Of a stretch of 64,000 bases of DNA, positions 1 to 8,893 are shown in pieces. The notes beneath the pieces are model-generated. The model was not told where the DNA came from. It was given only the letters and a program-made list of their open reading frames with translations, and searched no databases. The position numbers and the translations under genes are program-made. Source of the DNA: an uncultured Gammaproteobacteria bacterium (GTDB lineage: Bacteria > Pseudomonadota > Gammaproteobacteria > PS1 > Pseudothioglobaceae). How positions within the stretch are numbered: position 1 is the stretch's first letter; each line of letters begins with the position of its first letter. The DNA is taken from assembly GCA_902606745.1 (NCBI GenBank), contig CACLHR010000003.1, positions 34,540-98,539 on the forward strand. Reading direction: 5' to 3'.

Positions 1-2
1 GA

Positions 3-632
3 GAGAATACTGGACTAAAGAGTTATCGTCTAACCATCTTTGATAATTTACCTAGAACGGGTCTACCCGCAGAATTTCAGAGTTACGCTGAATATCAGCG
101 ACATATAAAAATCTTAATCAATGCCGGTGTCATGGAGGACTCAACCAAGATTTGGTGGGATCTAAGACCAAGTGCAAGATACCCTACACTTGAGACGCGA
201 ATTATGGATGTCTGTACTCGTATGGATGATGCAATCTCACTAGCAGCATTGCTTGTCTCTACGATACGCATGCTTTATCGCCTAAGAATTAAAAATCAGC
301 GTTGGCGCGAGTACAATCCTATGCTGATTAGGGAGAATCGCTGGCGTGCGATGCGCTACAGTTTTGACGAGGGACTTATCGATTTTGGCATTGGCAGCAT
401 TGTTCCATTCGAACAATTACTAGATGAATTCATAGAGCTTACACTTGAGGATGCAAAATCGCTCGGTTGTGAGTCAGAAGTTGCCGCTACGAAAGATATT
501 CTGAGGCGGGGAACAAGCGCTCACCGTCAACTTAAAACCTACCAATCGTCGATAGATGCTGGAAAAAATAATGAGGATGCTCTGAAAGATGTAGTGGATA
601 TGTTAATCAGTGAAACTGCTGCAGAGCTCTAA
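3..632 (+). CDS. Carboxylate-amine ligase, YbdK/GCS2 family (5' truncated by window edge)
   Basis: The reading frame is already open at base 3, so this is the C-terminal 209 residues of a longer gene. The stretch TGLKSYRLTIFDNLPRTGLP and the later WWDLRPSARYPTLETRIMD and RENRWRAMRYSFDEG are typical of the glutamate-cysteine ligase type 2 (YbdK) family, ATP-dependent enzymes that join a carboxylate to an amine, with weak glutamate-cysteine ligase activity in E. coli YbdK. The first internal ATG (132) is not the real start because family homology continues upstream of it. The physiological substrate cannot be read from sequence. It converges on the MFS gene with only 6 bases between stops. Confidence 0.85.
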   Translation, partial: ENTGLKSYRLTIFDNLPRTGLPAEFQSYAEYQRHIKILINAGVMEDSTKIWWDLRPSARYPTLETRIMDVCTRMDDAISLAALLVSTIRMLYRLRIKNQRWREYNPMLIRENRWRAMRYSFDEGLIDFGIGSIVPFEQLLDEFIELTLEDAKSLGCESEVAATKDILRRGTSAHRQLKTYQSSIDAGKNNEDALKDVVDMLISETAAEL

Positions 633-638
633 CTCCTT

Positions 639-1796
639 TTAGGAGTATTTTAAACGCTTCATCATAACAAGCAGTGCCACCCCGTTGAGTCCCCAGATCA
701 CGCTAAGCAGGTACATATTAAAAGTTAGACCTAAGTATTCTGCTAAATAGCCTACAAGGGCAGGTCCAAAAATAAAACCAGCAAAACCAAGAGTGACTAG
801 ATTTGAAACAGTCAAAGGGATTGGCTCGTCAGTTATATTTATGGCTTGACGTATGACAATTGCAACAAAATTTGCAGTACCAAAACCAAAAATCAACATA
901 CCGATAACAATGACATATAAATTTGATGTCATTATGCAGAGAAATAGAATAATTCCAGAAAATATACTTAAATATCCTCCAACAAATCTCTCGCTAGAAT
1001 GTTTGATTAGTTTAGAAGCTAATAGTCTTGAAAAGATCTCTCCAATATTAAACATGATAATAATAATTCCTCCTATAAATAGAGGCGCTAACAAATCTCT
1101 TGTTAACCAAAGCGCTGACCAATCAAGGATGATACCCATGGTTGCATAATTCATCATCATGAAAAATCCGAAAATCAAAATATTGTTTTTTGGCAATTTA
1201 AATCTTGGAGTTTTTTCAAGGATTTCTAAATTCTTTACTAATCCAATCCTGAAAATAGTTATTGAACCTAAAGTCAATAACAAGCCTAACAATGAAAATA
1301 TTAAGCGAGGATCACTTATATTTTTTATAAAAAAGGCTGCTGCAATAGCTCCTACCAATGATCCAGCACTGAAAGCTGCTTGATATGCAGGTGTAATTAT
1401 TCGAGATGTTTTATTCTCAATCATTGAGATTTGAGATTGAGCGGAAGGATGAAACAATCCAACACCAATTCCAAATGGTATGTAGGCTAACAAAAATGAT
1501 AAGTAATTAGGTGCTGATACTAAAATTAAGGGACAAAAAGCGACAATAAAAAGACCTAACACCATGGAATTTTTTGTACCAATATTTGGTACGATATATC
1601 TACCTGAGATCTGATTACTGATGAGGTTTGATATACCAAAAACCAGAAGCCCTAATCCTAATTCTGATTCGGAAATTTGCAACCTTTCAATATTCCAGGG
1701 AATATAAACAAAATACACTCCAATCTGAAAAAGCATCAGGAAGGCGCCCAAAAAGCAGCTATAAATGGTTCTGTTAATTGATTTATTCTCAGTCAT
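639..1796 (-). CDS. MFS transporter
   Basis: A 385-residue very hydrophobic protein with about 12 predicted membrane segments in two halves, the usual layout of the major facilitator superfamily. A GRYIVPNIGTKNSMVLGL-like loop between TM2 and TM3 sits where the MFS signature motif is expected. It should be an inner-membrane secondary transporter or exporter. The substrate is not inferable; the overall look recalls sugar-efflux/fucose-permease-like MFS proteins, but that is weak. It lies 84 bases downstream of aceE on the same strand and converges with the YbdK-family gene. The start ATG is at the beginning of the frame, without a strong Shine-Dalgarno sequence. Confidence 0.85.
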   Translation of the reverse strand: MTENKSINRTIYSCFLGAFLMLFQIGVYFVYIPWNIERLQISESELGLGLLVFGISNLISNQISGRYIVPNIGTKNSMVLGLFIVAFCPLILVSAPNYLSFLLAYIPFGIGVGLFHPSAQSQISMIENKTSRIITPAYQAAFSAGSLVGAIAAAFFIKNISDPRLIFSLLGLLLTLGSITIFRIGLVKNLEILEKTPRFKLPKNNILIFGFFMMMNYATMGIILDWSALWLTRDLLAPLFIGGIIIIMFNIGEIFSRLLASKLIKHSSERFVGGYLSIFSGIILFLCIMTSNLYVIVIGMLIFGFGTANFVAIVIRQAINITDEPIPLTVSNLVTLGFAGFIFGPALVGYLAEYLGLTFNMYLLSVIWGLNGVALLVMMKRLKYS

Positions 1797-1880
1797 TAAT
1801 TGCTTAGCTTTTACCCTTTAGCAAAATCAATCTTTTTAACTGAAAGAGCAGTTTCATCAATTGAAACTCCTTCCCAGTCC

Positions 1881-4529
1881 TTAGGTATACATCGGGTCTG
1901 ATTTTTTCTTATCAATTTTAAGTTTTTTTATCGCACTTTTAAGCGTCTTTGAATCCAAGATCTCATCATCAACAAGCGCTTTCAATACTGCATAAGTGAT
2001 ATAGTTGGCGTTTATTTCAAAGAAGTACCTTAATTCTTGACGAGAGTCTGACCGGCCATAACCGTCAGTTCCTAAGACCTCATAATGCGCAGGTACATAT
2101 TTACGAATCTGTTCTGCATAATTTCGCATATAGTCAGTAGCAGCAATCACAGGACCTTGGGATTTCTGCAGACATTCTGTAATATATGGTGTTTTTTTGT
2201 TATTGCCCACTTGATAGAGATTGTCACGATCAACAGATTGGGCTTCACGGGTTATTTCATTAAAACTAGTAACACTCCAGATATGGGATTTGACACCCCA
2301 ATCCTTGTCAAGCATATCTGCAGCCTTCTCGACCTCCCTAAGAATGGCACCGCTTCCCAGTAATTGAACTTCAACTTTAGATTTTCCAATCGTTTTTAAG
2401 GGATACATTCCTTTAATAATTCCCTCTTCCACCCCTTTTGGAATTGCAGGGTGAGTGTATGTCTCATTCATTAGGGTGATGTAGTAAAAAATATTTTCCA
2501 TTTTTTCGTACATGCGTTTCATGCCGTCGCAAATAATGACTGCAAGTTCATAAGCATATGTTGGGTCATAGGAAATACAGTTTGGAATCGTATTTGCAAC
2601 AATCAGTGAGTCACCATCTTGGTGCTGCAAACCTTCGCCAGCCAGAGTTGTTCTACCAGCAGTACCTCCCATCAAGAAACCTTTAGCTTGCATATCTCCG
2701 GCTGCCCAAGCAAGATCCCCAACTCTCTGAAAACCAAACTTTGAGTAATAGATATAAAACGGAATCATGGTGACATTATGAGATGCATATGAGGTTGCCG
2801 CTGCTATCCAGTCAGAAATTGCACCCGCTTCATTAATACCTTCTTGTAAAACTTGTCCCTTGATGTCCTCCTTGTACCACATTACTGTATCTGAGTCTTC
2901 AGGTTCATAGAGTTGTCCTGAGGAAGAATAAATACCCATCTGCCTAAACAGACCTTCCATGCCAAAAGTTCTGGCTTCATCTGGAACAATAGGTACTACC
3001 CTTGGCCCAAGTTCTTTATCTCTAATTAATAGTGACAGGAAGCGTACAAACGCCATTGTACTGGACATTTCCTTTTTTCCACTAGATTCTAGTAATGGCT
3101 TAAAAACTTCTAATTTTGGAATATTGAACTTCTCTAACTCAAAACTTCTGCTTGGTAAATAACCACCCAATGCTTCTCGCCGTTGCCTTAAGTGTACTAA
3201 CTCTTCGCTATCTTCTTCGGGTTTATAAAAATTGAGCTCCTTTGCATCCTTTTCAGTGACGGGAATGTCAAATCTTTTAGCAACTTTAACTAGAGCTTCT
3301 ACGCCTAATTTCTTTTGACTGTGTGTGGTGTTTTTTCCCTCTCCTGCTTCGCCCATCCCGTAACCCTTAACGGTCTTTGCCAAAATGACTGTAGGTTGAC
3401 CAACATGTTCCTTCGCCTTCTTATATGCCTGATAAATCTTGTTTGGATCATGACCGCCACGGGTGAGTGCAAAAATCTCTTCATCGGACATATGCTCAAC
3501 GAGCTTTAAAAGTTCAGGATATTTCCCAAAAAAATGCTTCCGAACGTAACCTCCATCCTTCGCTTTATAAGCCTGATACTGACCATCAACAACTTCCTCC
3601 ATACGCTGCTTTAAGAGCCCAGAGGAGTCATTTGCAAGGAGTTCGTCCCATCCCCTACCCCAGATGACCTTGATAATATTCCAGCCAGCACCACGAAACA
3701 TTCCCTCTAATTCTTGTATTATCTTTCCATTACCTCGAACAGGCCCATCTAGGCGCTGAAGGTTGCAATTAATCACGAAAATAAGATTATCGAGTTTTTC
3801 CCTACCAGCCAACGAAATCGCGCCCATTGATTCTGGTTCATCGGTCTCACCGTCACCTATATAAGCCCAAACAGTTCTCTTGTCAGTCTTTATGATTTCA
3901 CGGTGATGAAGGTATTTCATGAATCGCGCCTGAAAAATAGCCATAATCGGACCAAGACCCATAGAAACAGTAGGAAATTCCCAGAAATTAGGCATTAGCC
4001 ATGGGTGCGGGTAAGAAGAGAGGCCTTCTTGGTTAGCTTCCTGCCTGAAGTTAAGCATCTGTTCTTCAGTAATTCTGCCCTCCAAAAAAGCCCTTGAGTA
4101 GATTCCTGGAGCAATGTGGCCTTGGAAGAAGACTAAGTCAGCACCCTGATCCAATTCACTACCACGGTAAAAGTGATTAAAACCTACCTCATAAAGTGTG
4201 GCACATGAGGCATATGAAGCAATATGACCTCCCAACTCAGTTGAAACTTGGTTCGCCTTAACGACCATAATCATCGCATTCCAACGGATAATTGACTTAA
4301 TCCTATGTTCAATCTCGTTAACAACTTGTTCAGTTTCTTGTTCTACTGGAATTGAGTTAAGGTAAGCAGTGTTGACACCTTCTGGAAGGTCCATTCCGTC
4401 TTCATGAGCCATATCCATGAGCTTCTGAAGGATGTATTTTGCTCGATCTTCTCCCTCAAATCTAGCTACAGACCTGAACGCTTCCAGCCATTCCGTAGTT
4501 TCTTGGGGATCGATATCTTTTTCAGACAT
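1881..4529 (-). CDS. aceE: Pyruvate dehydrogenase E1 component, homodimeric type
   Basis: An 882-residue thiamine-diphosphate enzyme that decarboxylates pyruvate and reductively acetylates the lipoyl groups of E2 in the cytoplasmic pyruvate dehydrogenase complex. The length matches proteobacterial AceE (about 887). The ThDP motif appears as YIGDGETDEPESMG followed about 30 residues later by NCNLQRLDGPVRGN. Other family blocks include QGHIAPGIYSRAFLEGR and GLQHQDGDS. The C-terminus SDPMYT aligns with the natural end of E. coli AceE. aceF and lpd are not adjacent in this window, unlike the usual aceEF-lpd operon. The gene sits between rseC and an MFS gene on the same strand. Confidence 0.97.
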   Translation of the reverse strand: MSEKDIDPQETTEWLEAFRSVARFEGEDRAKYILQKLMDMAHEDGMDLPEGVNTAYLNSIPVEQETEQVVNEIEHRIKSIIRWNAMIMVVKANQVSTELGGHIASYASCATLYEVGFNHFYRGSELDQGADLVFFQGHIAPGIYSRAFLEGRITEEQMLNFRQEANQEGLSSYPHPWLMPNFWEFPTVSMGLGPIMAIFQARFMKYLHHREIIKTDKRTVWAYIGDGETDEPESMGAISLAGREKLDNLIFVINCNLQRLDGPVRGNGKIIQELEGMFRGAGWNIIKVIWGRGWDELLANDSSGLLKQRMEEVVDGQYQAYKAKDGGYVRKHFFGKYPELLKLVEHMSDEEIFALTRGGHDPNKIYQAYKKAKEHVGQPTVILAKTVKGYGMGEAGEGKNTTHSQKKLGVEALVKVAKRFDIPVTEKDAKELNFYKPEEDSEELVHLRQRREALGGYLPSRSFELEKFNIPKLEVFKPLLESSGKKEMSSTMAFVRFLSLLIRDKELGPRVVPIVPDEARTFGMEGLFRQMGIYSSSGQLYEPEDSDTVMWYKEDIKGQVLQEGINEAGAISDWIAAATSYASHNVTMIPFYIYYSKFGFQRVGDLAWAAGDMQAKGFLMGGTAGRTTLAGEGLQHQDGDSLIVANTIPNCISYDPTYAYELAVIICDGMKRMYEKMENIFYYITLMNETYTHPAIPKGVEEGIIKGMYPLKTIGKSKVEVQLLGSGAILREVEKAADMLDKDWGVKSHIWSVTSFNEITREAQSVDRDNLYQVGNNKKTPYITECLQKSQGPVIAATDYMRNYAEQIRKYVPAHYEVLGTDGYGRSDSRQELRYFFEINANYITYAVLKALVDDEILDSKTLKSAIKKLKIDKKKSDPMYT

Positions 4530-4607
4530 ATAGTATAATTAAATTCAATCTAAGATGCTCTTTATTTCAACTTTCGGGATTATTATCCCTAATAACTAAA
4601 GGCAAAT

Positions 4608-4985
4608 TTACCTAATTAAAAACCTTAACAGCACTAGACTAGCTGCCAAGGATGACAGGCCAACTAGTGTTTGAACAATATCATTTGAAGGAAAAAAAAG
4701 ATTTGAAAGATAAGCACCAACAAATAACGCCAACAAAGGCATAAGATAGAGCTGGCTAGCACGCAAAAAAAGTTCTTTCGATGAAATCTCTAAAGTAATC
4801 ATGTCACCTGCTTTTACACCCTTCTGTAAGGGTCTTTCAAACAGACTGAAGCCTGAAAATAAATCCGAAAGAACTCCAGTACCGCAAGCACTTTTTGAAG
4901 CACACGAATTACAGCCACTCTGTCTATCAGCTTTGATGGTCATCGAGTCATGTGTTATTTCAATTACTTCAAAATCTTCTTTCAT
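4608..4985 (-). CDS. rseC: RseC/SoxR-reducing-system family membrane protein
   Basis: A 125-residue protein with a four-cysteine N-terminal region (SGCNSCASKSACGTGVLSDL, about residues 19-38) followed by two predicted transmembrane helices (about 75-95 and 100-122). This is the RseC/MucC layout. In E. coli RseC modulates sigma-E signalling and works with the Rnf-like complex that reduces SoxR, at the inner membrane. Here it is not next to rpoE-rseAB. It lies about 78 bases upstream of aceE on the same strand and is divergent from the phosphomannomutase gene. The short intergenic segment between it and aceE holds only a weak GGGAT/ATCCC inverted repeat. Confidence 0.88.
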   Translation of the reverse strand: MKEDFEVIEITHDSMTIKADRQSGCNSCASKSACGTGVLSDLFSGFSLFERPLQKGVKAGDMITLEISSKELFLRASQLYLMPLLALFVGAYLSNLFFPSNDIVQTLVGLSSLAASLVLLRFLIR

Positions 4986-5042
4986 TATCTAAAATCATTA
5001 TTTGTTAAAATAGAGATTACGCTTATTTTATCAACTATTTTA

Positions 5043-6419
5043 ATGGATATTACAAGTTCGATCTTTAAAGCATACGATATTCGTGGAACTGTTGAAAAAG
5101 AGTTAACTCCAGAAGTAGTCAAATTAATAGGTATGGCGATTGGTAGTGAGTCAATTGCCCAAGGTGAGAGAGGTATAGTTGTCGGCAGAGATGGGCGTTT
5201 AACAGGACCTATACTATCTGAATCATTAATATCTGGACTCATTGAGAGTGGCTGTCATGTAGTTGATATTGGTATGGTTCCAACACCTCTGGTGTATTTC
5301 GCAACCTACACGAAGGGTGCGAGTTCAGGAGTGATGGTTACTGGTTCACATAACCCTCCAGAATACAATGGTCTTAAAATCATGATTGCTGGTGAGACAC
5401 TTTTTTCTGACAAAATCCAGAAGCTCTATTCAAGAATCGTCAACCAACAATTTTCTTCTGGTGCAGGCTCTTCGACCTCAATCAACATTGACCAAGACTA
5501 CATAGATACTATTAAGTCTGATATTGCCTTAGATCGAGAGCTCAACATTGTCGTTGATTGCGGCAATGGCATTGCAGGAAACATCGCACCTAAACTCTTT
5601 GAATCACTCGGTGCTAAAGTTACTAAACTTTTTTGTTTGGTTGATGGAAGGTTTCCTAACCATCACCCAGACCCTTCAAATCCAGAAAACTTAAAAGATT
5701 TGATTAAAGAGGTTGTCGATACCGGTGCCGACTTGGGTCTTGCCTTTGATGGCGATGGTGACCGTTTAGGTTTGGTTGACAATAACGGCAATGTAATTTG
5801 GGCTGATCGGCAAATGATTCTCTATGCAAGAGATGTTCTGAGTCGAAAGCCGGGGGCTAAAATTATCTTTGATGTGAAGTGCTCTTCCTTGCTACCAAAA
5901 GATATTTCTAAGCATGGTGGTGAACCGATTATGTCACGGACTGGTCACAGCTTTATAAAAAATAAACTCAAGGAAACAGGTGCGGAGCTCGGGGGAGAGA
6001 TGTCAGGTCACATTGTCTTTAACGAGCGTTGGTATGGTTTTGATGACGCTCTCTATACTGCAGCTAGGCTACTGGAAATCATTTCAAAAACTGATAAAAC
6101 CTGCGCCGAGATATTTTCCGAATTTCCTGGCGGTATTAGTACACCAGAGATTAATATTCATTTTGACGAACAAGGACAACAGTTCGATGCCATGGAGACC
6201 CTCTCCAAAAGTGTCGACTTTCCAGGCTCTGAGATTAACACCCTTGATGGTGTTAGAGTTGACTATGAAAACTGCTGGGGTTTGGTGAGAGCCTCAAACA
6301 CCACACCTTGTTTAGTGTTACGTTTTGAAGGGAGTGACAAAGAGGCACTAAAATCCATTAAAAATAAGTTCAAAGATTGGCTAGAAAAAAACAATATTTC
6401 AACTAAAACTTTACAGTAA
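5043..6419 (+). CDS. algC: Phosphomannomutase/phosphoglucomutase
   Basis: A 458-residue alpha-D-phosphohexomutase that interconverts sugar 1- and 6-phosphates, feeding GDP-mannose and nucleotide-glucose synthesis for LPS and exopolysaccharide. All four active-site loops are visible: the phosphoserine loop TGSHNPPEYNG (Ser about 102), metal loop DGDGDR (236-241), sugar-binding loop GEMSGH (318-323) and phosphate loop RASNTTP near the C-terminus. The frame is open from 4950, but homology begins with MDITSSIFKAYDIRG, so I place the start at 5043. Bifunctional AlgC-type specificity is the family default. The gene symbol is the Pseudomonas name; manB/cpsG would be alternatives. Confidence 0.95.
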   Translation: MDITSSIFKAYDIRGTVEKELTPEVVKLIGMAIGSESIAQGERGIVVGRDGRLTGPILSESLISGLIESGCHVVDIGMVPTPLVYFATYTKGASSGVMVTGSHNPPEYNGLKIMIAGETLFSDKIQKLYSRIVNQQFSSGAGSSTSINIDQDYIDTIKSDIALDRELNIVVDCGNGIAGNIAPKLFESLGAKVTKLFCLVDGRFPNHHPDPSNPENLKDLIKEVVDTGADLGLAFDGDGDRLGLVDNNGNVIWADRQMILYARDVLSRKPGAKIIFDVKCSSLLPKDISKHGGEPIMSRTGHSFIKNKLKETGAELGGEMSGHIVFNERWYGFDDALYTAARLLEIISKTDKTCAEIFSEFPGGISTPEINIHFDEQGQQFDAMETLSKSVDFPGSEINTLDGVRVDYENCWGLVRASNTTPCLVLRFEGSDKEALKSIKNKFKDWLEKNNISTKTLQ

Positions 6420-6512
6420 ATAAGCAATAAATAAGGTATAAATACACATCTATTTTTAGAAGGTTTATAACTTATAAAGTCGTTTAACAGATATTAGATT
6501 CAGAGGAAAACA

Positions 6513-7637
6513 ATGGTTGGTAATTTAGAAATTACACTATCAGATCGTTTAAGAAAATCTCCATATTACGAAGCTACGCTGCGTTCTGGAGCTAAAAGTT
6601 TTACAATCTACAACCACATGCTTATGCCTGTCGTTTACGAGGGAACAGAGGATGACTACTGGAATCTCATCAACAATGTCACGCTTTGGGATGTTGCCGC
6701 TGAACGTCAAGTTGAGATCACCGGAAGTGATGCCTACCGTTTCGTTGAATATATCACTCCAAGGGATCTTTCCAGCCTTGAGATTGGACAAGGTAAATAT
6801 GCAATGATTACTGATGAGAAAGGTGGTGTCATCAATGACCCTATCATACTTCGTTTGGGCGAGAACCATTTTTGGCTTTCAATCGCGGACAGTGACGTCC
6901 TTCTGTGGACTAGAGGGTTGGCTCGTGGACTTGGTTGGGATGTCCAGATCATTGAACCTGACGCCTCCCCACTAGCTATCCAGGGGCCAAATAATTTACC
7001 CTTAATGGTAGACCTTTTCGGAGAATGGGTTAAAGAGCTCAAATACTTCTTTTTCAAGGAGACTGAACTTGACGAAATACCTTTAATTGTTCAGCGCTCA
7101 GGTTGGAGCAAACAAGGCGGCTTTGAACTCTATCTAAGAGATGGGTCCCAAGGTGAGAAGCTTTGGGATATGGTTATGGAAGCAGGCAAAAAATACGACA
7201 TTAAGCCGGGCTCTCCAAACAACATCGAAAGAGTAGAGTCAGGCCTTTTCTCTTGGGGTAATGACATGGATCTGAACACTAATGCACTTGAATTGCCACT
7301 TGAAAAGTTTTGTCAGCTCGATAAGAGTGCTGAATACTTGAGTCGTGACGCGCTCCATAAAATTAGATCTGAAGGGGTTGCCAAGAAGGTTGTTGGTTTA
7401 ATTGTTGAGGGTGAAGCGTTTGATGGTGGTTGCGCAAGCCCATGGGAAGTTACAACTAACAACAAAGTTTGCGGAAAAGTTACCAGCGCTGCATATTCAC
7501 CTAGATTGAAAGAAAATATAGCCATTGCAACGATAGATAAAGGTTTTAACGCTATCGGTTCAAAAGTTAATGTAGAAACTCCGTGGGGCTCAAGGCTAGC
7601 AACAGTAACGAACATACCATTCAATAAAAACTTATAA
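6513..7637 (+). CDS. dmdA: Dimethylsulfoniopropionate demethylase (GcvT-fold)
   Basis: A 374-residue protein of the aminomethyltransferase (GcvT) fold that resembles DmdA, the tetrahydrofolate-dependent enzyme that demethylates DMSP to methylmercaptopropionate. The blocks YNHMLMPVVYE, WDVAAERQVEI, WLSIADSDV, SPLAIQGPN, RSGWSKQGGFE, PNNIERVESGL and SWGNDM follow DmdA as I remember it, and the length fits (about 365-370). A GAGG Shine-Dalgarno precedes the ATG. The genes for later DMSP steps (dmdB, dmdC, dmdD) are not in the window. DmdA-like GcvT paralogues with other substrates exist, so clade placement on a tree is needed for certainty. A DJ-1 family gene follows on the same strand. Confidence 0.8.
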   Translation: MVGNLEITLSDRLRKSPYYEATLRSGAKSFTIYNHMLMPVVYEGTEDDYWNLINNVTLWDVAAERQVEITGSDAYRFVEYITPRDLSSLEIGQGKYAMITDEKGGVINDPIILRLGENHFWLSIADSDVLLWTRGLARGLGWDVQIIEPDASPLAIQGPNNLPLMVDLFGEWVKELKYFFFKETELDEIPLIVQRSGWSKQGGFELYLRDGSQGEKLWDMVMEAGKKYDIKPGSPNNIERVESGLFSWGNDMDLNTNALELPLEKFCQLDKSAEYLSRDALHKIRSEGVAKKVVGLIVEGEAFDGGCASPWEVTTNNKVCGKVTSAAYSPRLKENIAIATIDKGFNAIGSKVNVETPWGSRLATVTNIPFNKNL

Positions 7638-7702
7638 GGCATTACCATAACTCATTGAATGTGATATTCTGTATCTCTAGTTAATTTTGTTTGGAGACTT
7701 TT

Positions 7703-8245
7703 ATGCCTAAAATGCTAGTCCCTTTAGCCGAGGGTTTTGAGGAAATAGAGGCTATCACTATTATTGACGTTTGTAGACGAGGTAACATTGATGTTACTGT
7801 TGCTGGAGTCACTGGAATGACCATTAAAGGTGGCCAGGGAATAGAAGTTGCCGCCGACTGTCTAATAGACTCAGTTGACATAAATTCTTACGATATGATT
7901 ACTCTACCTGGAGGCTTAGCAGGAACTATGGTGCTTAGTGAGAGCAAAAACGTTCAATCGATACTGAAGCAAATGAAAGAACAGGGTAAATATATAGGTG
8001 CCATCTGTGCAGCACCTCTAGCACTCCATACTGCTGACGTTCTAAATGAAGAGTTTACATGCTATCCAAGTATCGAAAATCAAATCAGGCTTGACGGGTA
8101 TCACCAAGAACAATCTACTGTTATCGATGATAAGGTGATGACTTCTCAAGGAGTCGGGACTGCTATAGATTTTGCCCTTAAAATTGTCTGGCAGTTGCAA
8201 GGAGAATCTTCATTTAAAGCTCTCAAAGAAAATATTTTAGCTTAG
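7703..8245 (+). CDS. yajL: DJ-1/PfpI family protein (YajL-like)
   Basis: A 180-residue DJ-1/ThiJ/PfpI protein. The conserved acidic residue lies in AEGFEEIEAITIIDVCRR (about residues 8-25) and the nucleophile-elbow cysteine in GAICAAPLALH (about 105). The family includes chaperone-like and oxidative-stress proteins, with a debated glyoxalase/deglycase activity. A longer frame starts at a TTG at 7691, but that TTG contains the GGAG Shine-Dalgarno, so the ATG at 7703 is preferred. It lies 65 bases downstream of dmdA on the same strand and may be co-transcribed. Any link to DMSP-derived sulfur stress is speculative. Confidence 0.88.
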   Translation: MPKMLVPLAEGFEEIEAITIIDVCRRGNIDVTVAGVTGMTIKGGQGIEVAADCLIDSVDINSYDMITLPGGLAGTMVLSESKNVQSILKQMKEQGKYIGAICAAPLALHTADVLNEEFTCYPSIENQIRLDGYHQEQSTVIDDKVMTSQGVGTAIDFALKIVWQLQGESSFKALKENILA

Positions 8246-8274
8246 CTCTACCTCCCTTACACATGAAAAGCAAT

Positions 8275-8304
8275 TTGGACTTTTTATCTCACTAAGTTTA
8301 TACT
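8275..8304 (+). promoter_or_regulatory. Sigma-70-type promoter for the 22-residue peptide gene
   Basis: TTGGAC at 8275-8280 and TATACT at 8299-8304 are separated by 18 bases, close to the sigma-70 consensus. The predicted transcription start lies near 8311, giving a leader of about 39 bases before the ATG at 8350. No other gene downstream on this strand would use it before the aromatic decarboxylase gene. Confidence 0.6.
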
Positions 8305-8349
8305 AGGCTCCAATATTGTTGTATATTCAAATATCAATAGGGAGTAATT

Positions 8350-8418
8350 ATGAATCGCACGACGATGTACATCATTGGAGCTGTTGTAGTTCTTGTGATA
8401 CTCTATTTAATTTTTTAA
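8350..8418 (+). CDS. 22-residue single-pass membrane peptide
   Basis: This tiny frame encodes MNRTTMYIIGAV followed by an unbroken hydrophobic run ending LYLIF, so nearly the whole peptide is one transmembrane helix with a short positively charged N-terminus (N-in, C-out expected). It has a strong Shine-Dalgarno, AGGGAG at 8339-8344, five bases before the ATG, and its own well-formed promoter (8275-8304), which argues that it is translated. It stands alone between yajL and a convergent GNAT gene. I recognise no family. Comparable one-helix proteins often bind and tune larger membrane complexes, but nothing here shows a partner. Confidence 0.6.
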   Translation: MNRTTMYIIGAVVVLVILYLIF

Positions 8419-8452
8419 ATTAAATCAGTTAAATTTTAGTACCGTCCTTCTC

Positions 8453-8893
8453 TCATCTGAGAGAGTTTGGGCAATTTAGTGCCTTAAACATTTTAATGTG
8501 ATCAATTCCAGCTTCTTTATAAATCTCACCAACACAAACAAAACCAAGATCTAAATAGAAACTTTGAGCATGCCATTGCGAAGACAGCCAAACTTTTTTT
8601 AGACTCATATCCTGAGCCCACTTGATCAGATCTTTCATAATTAACTTGCCAATTCCAAGACCTCGGTGATTCTTTAGGACGGCTACCCTACCAATATGCC
8701 CATCATTTAATATTCTGCCAGTACCTATTGGTATTCCATTAACAAAAGCCAAAACGTGTTTCGCTTTGCCATCAAGGCCATCAATTTCGAGCTCCTCTGG
8801 GACATTCTGCTCGTCAACAAAAACCTCATACCTTATTGCACAAATAACTTCAGTATGAGATTCATAGTCACAAATTATGGATGTAATGTTCAT
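8453..8893 (-). CDS. GNAT family N-acetyltransferase
   Basis: A 146-residue GNAT-fold acyltransferase. The acetyl-CoA pyrophosphate loop is RVAVLKNHRGLGIGKLIM (about residues 69-86, R/Q-x-x-G-x-G/A type), and the C-terminal SQWHAQSFYLDLGF block is typical of the YjcF/ElaA-like subgroup (the N-terminal IRYEVFVDEQNVPEELEID also fits). It transfers an acetyl group from acetyl-CoA to an unknown amine. It is a single gene, convergent with the 22-residue peptide gene; the stops are separated by 34 bases. The substrate cannot be predicted. Confidence 0.85.
   Translation of the reverse strand: MNITSIICDYESHTEVICAIRYEVFVDEQNVPEELEIDGLDGKAKHVLAFVNGIPIGTGRILNDGHIGRVAVLKNHRGLGIGKLIMKDLIKWAQDMSLKKVWLSSQWHAQSFYLDLGFVCVGEIYKEAGIDHIKMFKALNCPNSLR

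Noticed and set aside
853..1149. Plus-strand open frames inside the MFS gene and many similar frames across the window
   Set aside because: They are antisense or alternate-frame shadows of genes with clear family motifs.
4532..4537. TATACT just upstream of aceE
   Set aside because: It lies 3 bases from the aceE ATG, so the transcript would begin inside the gene; no -35 fits.
4581..4594. GGGAT/ATCCC inverted repeat between rseC and aceE
   Set aside because: Only 5 bp and no T-run on either strand; not a convincing terminator or operator.
8450..8463. CTCTCA-TC-TGAGAG palindrome between the 22-residue peptide gene and the GNAT gene
   Set aside because: The loop is too small and no U-run follows; a terminator call is not justified.
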